Source: Irineochytrium annulatum
Lineage: Eukaryota; Chytridiomycota; Chytridiomycetes; Chytridiales; Chytridiaceae
DNA: 18,490 nucleotides
Reading direction: 5' to 3'
NCBI GenBank assembly: GCA_027600665.1
Contig: JADGJL010000543.1
Location: forward strand, 1 to 18,490
Part shown: one piece after another, positions 8,759-18,490 of the stretch
Layout of the letters: the number at the start of each line of letters is the position of its first letter
How positions within the stretch are numbered: position 1 is the first letter of the stretch
Notes under the pieces: model-generated
What the model was told of the DNA's origin: nothing
Database searches by the model: none
What the model saw: only the letters and a program-made list of their open reading frames with translations
Program-made: the position numbers and the translations under genes

Positions 8759-9040
8759 CGAGATAACGGACTGATTTTGTGAGATGGAGACGTTGAAGTC
8801 CTTCGCGGTCAATCTCCGAAAACGCGCAGTGACGACTAAATAGGATCATACATGTGAACGAGAATGACGATGTCGCTAGGATTGTGTCTAGGGAGGTCGA
8901 GATTAAGGGAGCATAATAAACTGGTACGAGTTAATGGACAGCTAGTCTAGTGTTATGATAAGTCTATGGATGCAAAGGAGGCGGATTTCGGAAGCGATTT
9001 GAGCTCTGCTACCGGTAACCCCTTCATCAGTATCTGCAGA

Positions 9041-9218
9041 TTTTTTTTTGTTACCTGTTGTTGTTAATTGCGTTGCTGGAAATGTAGATGGTTCTGAGTT
9101 ATGTTAGTCTTATATTTTTTTTTCCTTGCTCTAAGGCTGCGCTCTGGTGCTAAGAGTTTTTTTTTTGTTAACCTTAGGCCTGTCAATTGAGCATTGAGTA
9201 GCAAGAATCCTTTTTTTT
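9041..9218. repeat. cluster of four poly-T tracts
   Basis: Runs of 9, 9, 10 and 8 T at 9041-9049, 9115-9123, 9157-9166 and 9211-9218. They may be nucleosome-excluding spacers between genes, or traces of old poly-A-tailed insertions read on the minus strand. No target-site duplication was seen. Confidence 0.4.
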
Positions 9219-9449
9219 CCGTTGAATTGTTTTATTGCTGTTGCATAGTGGTGGGGTCTTGTAGGGATTTAAGGCACTTCTTTGATCAATTTTTTGCATT
9301 ATTATCACCAAACCGCCCCTCGCGTCGATCTCGGATTGTTCTTCCTTTTTCTGTATTACGTCTTTCTTTCTGCAACGATTTGTTGTTTTCACTGCATGAA
9401 GACAGCAAAGCGCTTGTAATTTCACGACCGCTTCCAAACTGTTAAAAGA

Positions 9450-9455
9450 TTTATT
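9450..9455 (-). terminator. AATAAA poly(A) signal for the RasGAP gene
   Basis: A minus-strand AATAAA hexamer begins 54 bases after the RasGAP stop codon (9511-9509), in AT-rich flank. Distance and strand fit 3' end formation. Confidence 0.5.
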
Positions 9456-9508
9456 GTTCAATAATCACGCAAACCACCCTGCTTAACCCTCCCAAGTCCC
9501 AAATACCA

Positions 9509-12500
9509 TCAACCATCAAACTTGGGCGAAGATCCCAGCTGCCGCCTAATCGCTCGCGATGTTGACCCCTCGCCCGCACCCCCGCTTCCGCCGCCGCTCC
9601 CCGCACCTCCTGTCGCGCTCTGTACGAGCAGCGAAAACCTATGCTTTATGCGCGCGACCCCGTTCGCGCTCGGCCTCCGCCCACCGGCAATACCCGCACC
9701 CGCTACCCCCGCCGCACCCGTACCTGTCGTCGACTTGGATCCGTCGCTTTTGAAACTTTCCATTGACCTCACACTGCTCCGGTCCGACATCCCGTCATCA
9801 TCAGCGCCGTGGCCGCCGGTCGGCGACACCTCGTTCGAGTGCTCGCCGTACAGGTCCCCGTAGCTCCCAGCTCCGTGCTGCGGCGTGCTTTCGTGAAATC
9901 CGGTTCCTGCCGGTGACGAGATGACGCTGGGCGTGCTCACAAGCGACCTGAACAGGCTCGCGTTCCGCGGGTTCGGCACGGCGGGTACGCCTGTTGTCGT
10001 TGTTGCGAACCCGAGCGGAAACGAGGAGGATTGCGATGGGACGGGGATTTCCGGTCCACGGGTTCGATCAGGTCCTGCTGAGGAGGCCCTGGGTGGTAGC
10101 CGGCCCCGCAGGCCGGCTGAAGGGGATGTTGATAAGGTGGCGGCGGGCACTTGAGGTGGCGTCAGGTTCGTATGTCTGTCCGCAGACAATATCATATCTC
10201 CATCGGAGTTCCATGTCGTTGCTGCAGAGGTGGTGCGGGGGGATGTCGGGCCGGAGCGGGGTGAGGAAGGTGCAGATGTGTTGTACAAATTGTACTCGCT
10301 TCTTGTCGATATCGGGGGTATGTGAGTATGTGACGGACTCGCCTGCTCGTTCGTCGATAACCGCAGAGACTCCTCGGATCCCTGCTGTCGATCTCCTCCA
10401 GCGATGGAGTTAATCATGTTCTCGAGGCTTTCCAGACTCGAGTTCTTATCGAGGGTCTGGTTGATGTCGTATATTGACATGTCGCGGTGTCTCTTGTACG
10501 CAGTCGGCGAAATGACCGGGCTGCCTCCCTGATTATTCAAAGGAGGTGAAGAAGATCCAGACATCAGAGCAAGGCTTCCGGAACTGGCTTGAGCACCGGT
10601 ATCCCGAACACTGCCGAGCTCGATCTTCGGCGGCAGTGCTAAATGTAGTGTAAGAAACACGATCCGACAACAAAATCAAAAACGAGTTCATGAGCGCGAT
10701 GAGTACCTAAGCCTGGGAAGTCGCTATTGCTCTGGTTGCCCATCATGTATGTCGCTGAGAACCCGGGTGTTTGATTCGATCGTGGCGGCACAACACCAGG
10801 CTTAAGCGGGACTGCTCCTGGGTAGCCTCTCGGGTCCGTACTGACAGCCGAAGACGCTGCGCTGCCATCCTCCGCGTCGTACGACTTATGCAGATTCGAG
10901 AGCTCCCGGGTGACAGAGATGATCGAATCCGCCTCCCTCGTAGAGTTCGCGTTGCTCATCTCATTCAAATGGTCGGCGAAGATTTGATAGAGAGTTTCGG
11001 TTTCCCTCCGGATATCTAAGCGTGGCTTTGGTGTGAGGATGGCGTTAGGATGTTCTGCCGGTGTCTGATAGCGACGATTAGATTTTACTTATCTGAGCAA
11101 GTGAAACACTAACCGATATTCTGTCAATAAAAGCCTTCATGTTGAGGATCTGCTCTTGAATGAACACATTGCATTGCACCATATAAGGCTCTTTCAGGCC
11201 AAATTCCGTCAAATTCGCCAAATTCTGCAGAATCTTCGCAATTAGCGTAAGTGTCCGCGCGGAGGTCGAATTCGGCATTTCGGTAGTGATGTTAAAGAGT
11301 TTTGGCTGCGACCCAAAATCAGCATGACATTGAAGTTAACTTCGGCAAAACAATACACGTACCGAAAGGATGGCAGGACAGAAGAACCGCAGGAAGATAA
11401 ACCCGCTGATACCCGTGTACTTCGACGTGTCGGATGCAGGTCCCCATTTCTGCACGACGATTGTCCGGATGTGCGAGAAAATAACGAGCAGCTCACTAAA
11501 ACTCATCAGCTGACTGCCACGTCCGATGTCAGCAGCAATCAAACGCACCTCGGGCAATGCTCAATGGATTTCACAATCGCCTCCCAAATCCCGCTCACGT
11601 ACGACACCAACCTTTTCGCATTTCTTCTATCCGCATCCACCACCCCTTGCTCGACTCTTAAGGGATCCAGCTCACAGGACTCCTTTCCCTTCATGATGCC
11701 CCTCACGTGCCCGCCAATCGTCGCATGTAAGTACTCCATCCCAACCTGCTTCATGTACTGGTCCAGAATTTTCGTCCCCAAGGTATTGCCGCGGAAGAGG
11801 ATGTTCGGGTCGTCCGTCGCGGCAATATCAGCCTCGACGAGCGCGGAGACGACCTCGATCTCGCGGGAGACGCAAGTGAAAACACGGAGGGCGGACTTGG
11901 CGAGGGCCTCGCGCTGGGCGGTCACGACGCGGCCAAGGAATTTTAAAGCGTGAAGGGAAGGATCCGTGACGAGAACGAGGAAGTTGTCGTACTCAACGGA
12001 GGGGAGTAGAGTGTCCTCCTTGAAGGTGAAAGCAATGCGAATAGATCCGCCCGACATATTCTCATCCATACCCGCCTTCGGGATCGGCTTGATTTTGAAC
12101 CATTCCTCCACCCGCTTCGAGGTCTTGACCTGATCCAGATGAATGCTTATGTAGCCGATGTCGGTATCCCTCTGGATGCGGTTCTGGTGGAACATTAAGA
12201 TCCTCACGCGGTTGTGATGTGGCCGGATATCGCTGCCAAGAAAATCAGCATCCTCACAAAACGGTGCGTTGTAAAAACTCACTCAAAGAAGAAGTTCTCC
12301 CCCCAAAACGGCGTGTCCCCACTCTTGGTAGAAGTCCTCGCCTGCTTGACCTCATCAAACATAATAACCCCAAACGGGCTCAACCCCCGCGCACCCCCCG
12401 ATACCAGAGTCCCGGGCAAATCCTTTGCCTCCATGATGCCCAGTTCCAAACTCCTAATTAACCGGAATCCATTCACGCGATCTAACAAGTGCATGTTGCT

Positions 12501-14465
12501 TCCAATATCTGGATTGTACCCGTAACCCGAGGCGCACTTTGAGCAGCAGTACGCGTGATCTTTCAAGTTCATAAGCCACTCGTCGCGGGTGGATTCGGAG
12601 TCGGCAGACAGGTTGTAGACCTGACGGCCGGAGGCGGTCACGTTAATGACCTGGAGGCAGAAGGGCTTGTTGAAAAAGCTGTCGTCGACAGAGGAGACGG
12701 ACGCGGCCCGTAGGCCAATAATGTCGCGTGGTCGTTGGGACTGGCATAACGAGTTTAGCATTCCCACAAAAGGCCATAACAGCATGTAATGTCATACTTC
12801 GTCGCTGTCGTAGCAGTAGAGCAGCTTGTCGTTCGTTAAGATGAAGAGTTTTGGCTTCCACCCGCTGACCAAATCGCCTGCATACGATTAGAGGGAAAGG
12901 GACCATCTTTTAAACATACCGCGCTTCAAATGAAGCCTTCCTTTGATAATCGGGCTAACGTGGTTCCTCGCCGGGACATCGTGAATCGCACCCCGCTGCT
13001 CATCCACCATCTGCATTTAAAAATTGCGTGAATAATTTGGGCAAGGGAGACGTCCTCGCAACCATACATGAGTCGAAACGAAGTCCTCAGAATCCTCGCT
13101 GATGTCGATGCCGGAGACCCGCTCCGACAAGAACTCCATAACGCGGTTGTAGTTGCTGCTGTGGGCCTTTTGGAGGTGGACGAAGTCCCGAAGCGCGCGC
13201 TTTACGGCAATACAACGCTCCTCCTCCTTTACTCGAATATCCTACGAATCATTAAATAAGTAAGCACGCTTCCCAAAAAGGCTGGACGGGTAAAGTTACC
13301 TCATACAGCCCAGGTAAGAAAGTGCCGAAGTAGTCCTCCTTTGCCGTCGCAAACATCTCGTCCCACCACTTCATCGTGTCTTCCGCCTTCTTCGCCTTTT
13401 CTACCGCGCCTTGCATTTTGATCGTCAGCTGCAAAACATTTAGAGACGAATTTACAACCGCACACGCGCGTCCGACCTTTTCCATTTCCCTGTCTTTGGT
13501 TGCGGGGTTTTGTTGTGCCCGCACGTGGTTGTTGATCGCCTCCGCTGATGACGCCTGCAGAGCCTCGTATTCCTTCTTGACCTGCGCGACGACTTAGACG
13601 CTCCCCAACCTCCCAAAATAAAAGGTTCCTGTACTTTTTTAAGGCCGGAATACGCGTCATGAAGATTCTTAAGGAACTCCTGCCCCTTCTCTATTTGCTG
13701 TTCACAAGGATTAAAATGATACCGACATAGCTCCGAGCGAACTACTTACGGCCTTCCTCACAACCTCCATCTCCCTTATATAATTAGTGAAAGGGTCAAT
13801 GACGTCCTGCTGCATGCTCATCGCCATCTCCTGCTATGAACGTGCGTTAGCACATTCGTCAGCTGGGCGATCAACATACATGAGCCTCAGCCAGCTTGCT
13901 GGTCTCATCCACAATCTCGCCATATCCCTTCCATAGAGACGACTTCATCAGATGGGCTTTGCTCAACTCCGGCTTCTCGCTCGGGTTCGTGCTGTTCAGA
14001 TTCGTCGTTGACCCCGCGGGGCTCCGATAGAACGAGGGGGACAGGTTAGCCATGCCCGGCGGTTTCTGGGATAGCTTGACTGTACACAGATGAACGATTA
14101 AACTGTCGTTCCGCGTCGATCATGCAATCGCAGGAAAAGATCAAGCTAAGGGATCACGAGAAATGTCGGCTCTGCATCCTCTCTCGGTCTCCTTTTTTAG
14201 CAAGCGTCCACGTCGATCAAGCAATCGGGACGAGCATCGAGATGCAAAAGGCGACGGCCAGAACCAGAAGGAGGGATCACCGACTCCGCATGCAACCCCG
14301 CCGGTGATCGTGCTTCGAAAGGGCACTTGATCATGAATCGTTGAACTCACCGAGGGTCCTCGCATAGTCATGCTCCGCCTGCTGTCGCTTCTTCAGGAAA
14401 TTGGCCAGCTCCTTGCATTGCTTCACGGACTCCTCCGTGTAGCGCAGCGCGGACTCGTAGGTCAT
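9509..14465 (-). CDS. F-BAR, PH, C2 and RasGAP domain protein
   Basis: Fifteen exons join in frame: 14465-14351, 14079-13880, 13833-13750, 13697-13635, 13581-13477, 13428-13300, 13241-13068, 13010-12920, 12877-12798, 12740-12283, 12232-11549, 11495-11363, 11305-11114, 11064-10707, 10638-9509. The product is 1331 residues. An F-BAR module (1 to about 290) opens with LANFLKKRQQAEHDYARTL and is helical throughout. A PH domain (about 312-410) has KGRLHLKRG, SGWKPKLFIL and the closing W402. A C2 domain (about 436-575) has RLIRSLELGIMEAKDLPG and TPFWGENFFFDD. The RasGAP domain (about 580-850) has the arginine finger R647 in ILFRGNTLG and the FLR motif in SGFIFLRFFCPAILSPKLF, so it should be active on Ras-GTP. 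A Ser/Pro/Gly-rich tail (about 880-1331) follows. Membrane recruitment by F-BAR, PH and C2 is inferred. The start is the ATG directly before the F-BAR helix. The exon 3 acceptor is ambiguous by 3 nt, and intron 5 is discussed under findings. Confidence 0.88.
14080..14350 (-). other. unusually long first intron of the RasGAP gene
   Basis: It is 271 nt long (GTGAGT...TGTACAG), against 42-68 nt for the other 13 introns. The flanking F-BAR sequence is continuous (DYARTL then VKLSQK), so no exon is missing inside it. A long 5'-proximal intron can carry enhancing elements; nothing specific was recognised. Confidence 0.65.
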
Positions 14466-14897
14466 CCTGGCTGGTCGCAGCGACAGCAGCCGGGGAGCAG
14501 GGGTCGGTGATTGTCACCGTGGACGGTCCAATTGGAGAGGTTTGACGAACGAGACGTTGCGGCCGCTGCCGTGGTGGGGCTCGGCTGGGGAACGCGGGAT
14601 CTCGGAGACGGAGCAGGCGCCCTTGGATCCGACAACAGAAGGTCGACCCCAACGCGTAGCCAGACACGATCTGTCCTTACCTTGCCCTCGCAAAATCCTC
14701 GCCACCAAATCAGGCTGGCTTAACATTGCAAGCTTGTGCCAGAATAACGGCAGTCAGTGTTGGAGGCTGCAACGTCAATGGAAGGTGCTTAATGTCAATC
14801 GACATGACCCGCGGTGACTTTCTGCTGTTGGCATGCAGCTTCACGTTGCAATGTCGATACTTGCCGATTGCTCCCGGCTTTCTTCCGTGCTGCAGGC
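14466..14897. promoter_or_regulatory. shared upstream region of the divergent RasGAP and sorting nexin genes
   Basis: The RasGAP gene is read leftwards from 14465 and the sorting nexin gene rightwards from a first exon at 14898 (tentative) or from about 15463. This interval is therefore a candidate bidirectional promoter. No TATA box, and no repeated factor site beyond short chance palindromes, was found. If the tentative first exon is wrong, the shared region extends to about 15460. Confidence 0.4.
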
Positions 14898-17800
14898 ATG
14901 CCACCCCAGACATCTCAGATCACCTCGAAAAACACCGAGTCGAACCTGCGCTCAAATAGCCACGCTTCAATGTTGGAGGTAAGCCATGGCCGACCGGAGT
15001 TATTTGAAAGTGATGGAACGAGTCCGGGAAAATCTGGGTGACAAGATAACGCTGATCCTGTCATTGAATAAAGCTTCCCTTCCACAATTCGCTGGTATTT
15101 GCGTCAACTAGGCTACTCCAAGTTCAACTAGAGCACTTGACCGTTATTGGCTCCACAATATGTGGGTTCACCCGACCCTGCGACTTACCGACTTCGTGCT
15201 TGCGAGAAACTTGTATGGTGGATGGAGCCAACTGAACTCAACGTTCTTGAGGAGCGGCATGACCGTATTTCTGTCGTTGTATTGGCGACCCACTGACGGG
15301 TTTAAATCCACCCAAGACATACACGCCCCGACACAACGGGAACCGTCGTCGTGATATCGTAGTTCCACAACTGCTGCCCTGAACGGCCCACGACGCTGGC
15401 AACGAAGCGACCTCGTGGGCGTCGCGTGATGGGTCTGGACGCTAATGTCCGGGACGTGACAGGTGCTTGGTGCTCCTGTGGCGGAAGTAAGACCAACCCC
15501 TGGTCCTCCCACGAACTCAACTGTCGACGGCCGCCGTCCCGTCGCGCCACTAATGCTCGGTCGCGGAGGAGGTGGAGGTGGCGTCGGAGCCGGGGTCGGG
15601 CCGCCATGGGCCAGCCTTCATCATGAAGGTTTTGTCCTCGAGCCTCCGCCCTCTCACCATCTCTCCCGGAAGCCTAAGGCTCTCGCCAGGCCGCCGCCCG
15701 TCCCTCCGAAGCCGCCGCACCTCCGCCACAAGACCCGATCTCGACTTCACCAACAGCCCCCAATCCCGACGCCGTCCGCGCCGTCCTCATCATCATCCTC
15801 ATCCCTAAACATCCCCCTCAACGTCGGCAGGCGCGAGGAGTCCCCCTTCACCAGGCCACCGGCGCGGTCCCTGAGCCCGGACGCCGCGGTCCTCTCGTCC
15901 TTCGCCGCGCCGTCGTTTGTCTCCAGACTGCCGCTTCAACCATTGGAATTGGAGGATCTCACGCCCAACGCGTACGCCGCACCCATGTCGGCACCGGTTA
16001 TACTGGCTGAGCCAGCTGGCCATGGACCGGGCAGGGTGCCGCAGAATATGCACCTAAAGTTCGAGAGGATTGCTATCAACAACGTGGGTTCCGCTCCGTT
16101 CGTCTCGTCACCGCTCACGCTGGAGACGACGCAACTGATACCGCCGGCGAACGGGCAGCCGCCGATGTCTGACAAGCTGGCGACGAGTCCTACGGAGCAG
16201 GGCATGATGAGACTAGCAAACAGAGCCCGAACACCCACGACGCCAAGGCAGGGCGTAAGGTATTGCCTTGCAGGCCGTTACGTTGCTATCTTCATGGCTT
16301 ATGGTTTAATCCTTTTACCCTATAGGGCATCCATCGTCGTTTGCAGCCCCCCCTCAACTCCCCAGCTTCGCAAATCCATGCTTGAGCGCTTCGAGCACTC
16401 ACAATCTCAATCCCAAAACGACCGTCGACCCACGAACATCTTCCCGACGCCCAAAGCCGCGGCCTTAGCTCTTGAAAAGGAGTATGCCGAAGGCCAAGGC
16501 TCCCTCGGCCCTGGCAGACGCCTCCGCATGCGCTCCTCACGCTCCTCCTTGTCCTCCGTCACATCCTCATCGGTCATTGCAGCGTACGCCCGACCGCAGA
16601 GCGCGGCGTCGAGGCCGCAGAGCGTCCTATCGAGGGCGTCAAGTCGCAGGAGTCTGAAAAGGCTATCGGTCTTCAGCGTGTTCCCGCTGCCGACGGATGC
16701 CGGACTGGCGGAGATGGAGGGCTTGTTTGATGTGCCCGCTACGCCGGGTGCACCTGCGGCGGAGAGGCAGGCCTCGCCGGTAAAGCAGTCGCTTGGTGAT
16801 ACCCCAGAAGGGGATGCCGAGCCGGCGGTGATGCTGCTTTTGGGCAATCACGACGGCTCGGAGATGGATCTCACGACGAGGGGCGTTGCGGATGATGAGG
16901 GAACGGGCGTGTCGCTGGAAGATGACGCGTCCCAATCGTCGCGGGAGGACATAGCGGCAGCTTATGATTTTGATAATGACGGGAATGTCGCGGCGCCGAC
17001 TGTTCTGGACAATGGGAGTATGGAGGGTCCGTCAATAGTTGAAGAGGAGGGGGAAGAGGAGGATGTTGTGCAAATTATACCGGTGTATCGGGCGGTGTGT
17101 TTGTATGATTTCCAGGACGACGGGAGCCCCGAGACGGTGTCGCTCATTGCCGGGACCGCTGTGACGGTGTATGGGACGAGACCGGCCGATGCGGATGATG
17201 AGACAAGGGATTTTATTGATGAGGTTGAAATTGAGCAGGGATGGTGTCAGGTCGAGAGGCCAGACGGGAAGGTCGGGTTTGCACCCGTCTCATACTTGCA
17301 GGTGCGCGGTTACATCTTTGATTTCTGGCTCGAACATGACAGTAATGGCTGTAACAGTTCATCACCGACAACCCGACTGAATCCGCCGAAACTTCAGAAG
17401 AGCCAGAGCACCACTACCGCCAACATTCCCCACACCCCGAAGTCATCCCCGCCGCAGGCTTCATTCCTGTCCTACAGAAATCCTCGGCACCCTTCGTCCC
17501 CCGCTCCCCTCACGATCTCAACAACACCCTCGTCTACGAATCCCTCGAGTCGCGTCTCCATACCGCCGCCAATGCCAGAGGACCCGAGGATCGCCTCTCC
17601 CTCCGATCCACGCAGCGCCTTAGCATCTCAAGCTTTGTCGGCGGTGGCGTGGGACCGCCGAGTATTGCCGGTGCGGCTGTCAGCAGCCCGACGAGTGTTA
17701 ACGGGGGTGGGTTTAGCCTTGTAACGACAACGACGAGGGTTGCGGCGAGGCTGAGAGAGTCTCTTGAGGGGTTGTTGTGGAGGGGTGCCGGTTGGCTGGC

Positions 17801-18490
17801 GCAGTCCCCGGCTAGGGGTGTTGGAGATTTCATCGTTAGGGGCGGGAAACTGGCGATTGATACTACGGCGGGTCGAGTGGGCGAGGACGGCGTTGTGGAT
17901 GATGATGCCAGATCTGAGGGGAGCTTTGGGACTGCCGGGTCGGGGCTGTTGAGAGTCGCAGAACGATATGTTATCAAGGTACATGCTTGGATGTTTCGCC
18001 GTCAGTATTAAAACACGTGGTTATAGCCCGGCTGCGTGTGGGAGGAGACGATGCCGCCCTTCATCGTGACAGTCGACACGCCCTCCAAAAGACGCAAAAT
18101 CTCACTCGACGGCCACCCCCTCGAGGAGTACGTCAGCTTTGAGGTGACGTCCTGGTTCAACGCCGAATCCTCCTCGCCCTCCTCGATCAACTCAGCTAGC
18201 ACGCGCATTCCGACTTTGACCGTGAATCGCCGCTTCCGCGACTTCGCCTGGCTCCACGCCCACCTCCTCACTCGATTCCCGCCACCCGTCATACCTTTAC
18301 CGACGCTGCCGGCGCATCACGCGCTCACGCACGTGTTTGGCAGCGCAGGAGGGCAGGCGGTGTTCGTGGAGAAGCGTGCAAGGGAGCTGGAGAGATATCT
18401 AGGGGATGTAGTTAGGCATCCGCTGTTGAGGGCGGAGGAAGTCGTGACGGTCTTCCTAGGGTGCGGGGGCAGGCACGGGGGGATAGGAAG
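14898..18490 (+). CDS. SH3-PX sorting nexin, SNX9/18-like, truncated by the window end
   Basis: Exons: 14898-14978 (tentative), 15463-16259, 16326-17301, 17358-17978, 18027-18490 and onward. The start is uncertain; if the first exon is wrong, ATG at 15553 is the next candidate. Counting from 15463, residues 1-518 are mostly disordered, Ser/Pro-rich, with the SH3-ligand-like ARPPPVPPKPP early and Arg/Ser-rich segments later. The SH3 domain (about 519-591) has VCLYDFQDDG, EQGWCQVE and GKVGFAPVSYL. A linker with a hydrophobic LEGLLWRGAGWLAQ and FIVRGGKLAI matches the low-complexity bridge of SNX9/18. The PX domain (from about 806) has PPFIVTVDTPSKRRK, the phosphoinositide-binding RRFRDF, the proline loop PPPVIPLPTLP and EKRARELERYL. 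A BAR domain is expected beyond the edge but not seen. Known relatives link membrane curvature to dynamin and actin in endocytosis. Confidence 0.8.
14979..15462 (+). other. proposed first intron of the sorting nexin gene, otherwise uncharacterised
   Basis: A donor GTAAGC at 14979 follows the open codons from ATG 14898, and an acceptor GTGACAG ends at 15462, directly before the long open frame and preceded by a GCTAATG branch-like site. The 484-nt length is unusual here. A minus-strand frame (15512-15168) in this stretch has no family resemblance that I can see. Confidence 0.35.

Larger units (their letters stand above)
8759..9508. other. AT-rich non-coding stretch with T tracts
   Basis: No gene was seen. 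The part from 8759 to about 9000 trails off the F-box relic with short closed frames. The right part contains four homopolymer T runs and the 3' flank of the RasGAP gene. Confidence 0.5.

Noticed and set aside
10096..10120. GC-rich inverted repeat agccggcc/ggccggct
   Set aside because: It lies in coding sequence of the RasGAP tail and is explained by Gly/Arg/Ala codon use.
11496..11530. Shorter 35-nt version of RasGAP intron 11 (acceptor GGCAG)
   Set aside because: The acceptor at TTTTAG 18 bases further gives a 53-nt intron and the family-like CPSELLVIFSHIR. The 35-nt intron would be unusually short and add six residues.
13301..13660. 119-codon minus-strand frame in the F-BAR region
   Set aside because: It is an alternative frame across exons 5 and 6. 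The F-BAR pattern is in the other frame.
15168..15512. 114-codon minus-strand frame upstream of the nexin
   Set aside because: It starts inside the nexin coding exon on the opposite strand, has no recognisable family, and no splice or promoter context supports it.
16260..16325. Transmembrane helix in the sorting nexin
   Set aside because: The hydrophobic reading coincides with a stretch bounded by GT...AG signals, and sorting nexins of this type are peripheral membrane proteins.
1..18490. Transposon, retroelement, tRNA, rRNA or CRISPR content
   Set aside because: No reverse transcriptase or transposase motifs, no long terminal or inverted repeats, and no cloverleaf or spaced repeat array were found by reading.

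Overview
The window is eukaryotic and most likely comes from a filamentous or early-diverging fungus. I cannot separate a chytrid from a basidiomycete by eye. The support is GC-rich coding sequence, many short GT-AG introns (about 42 to 68 nt, often with CTNAY-like branch sites), and fungal-type genes: a Tpa1/Ofd1 oxygenase, an F-BAR RasGAP, an SH3-PX sorting nexin and a worn F-box/LRR gene. There is no bacterial-style operon, and I recognised no tRNA, rRNA or CRISPR array.

Layout: (a) 1-225, a possible small minus-strand gene end of unknown identity. (b) 374-2269 minus, an intact intronless Tpa1/OGFOD1-type prolyl hydroxylase. (c) 2709-4503 minus, a three-exon gene for a 561-residue protein with two copies of a Cys/His motif. 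The second half of copy 1 appears only after splicing. (d) 4504-6365, gene-poor, with decayed coding pieces, an isolated good intron signal and a 27-bp tandem duplication. (e) 6366-7304 minus, a three-exon metallo-beta-lactamase-fold-like protein. (f) about 7590-8758 plus, a broken F-box/LRR-like gene. (g) 8759-9508, AT-rich with several T tracts. (h) 9509-14465 minus, a 15-exon gene for a 1331-residue F-BAR, PH, C2 and RasGAP protein. (i) about 14898 or 15463 to beyond 18490 plus, an SH3-PX sorting nexin of the SNX9/18 type, cut by the window end before any BAR domain.

The most informative unit is the right third. A Ras-inactivating protein with a membrane-bending F-BAR module lies head to head with an SH3-PX sorting nexin. 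Both proteins should act on curved, phosphoinositide-rich membrane (endocytosis or cell-cortex trafficking). A shared upstream region suggests, but does not prove, co-expression. The tandem Cys/His protein is the most plausible poorly described family here.

Exon borders were derived by hand from splice signals plus reading-frame and family continuity. None has transcript support.
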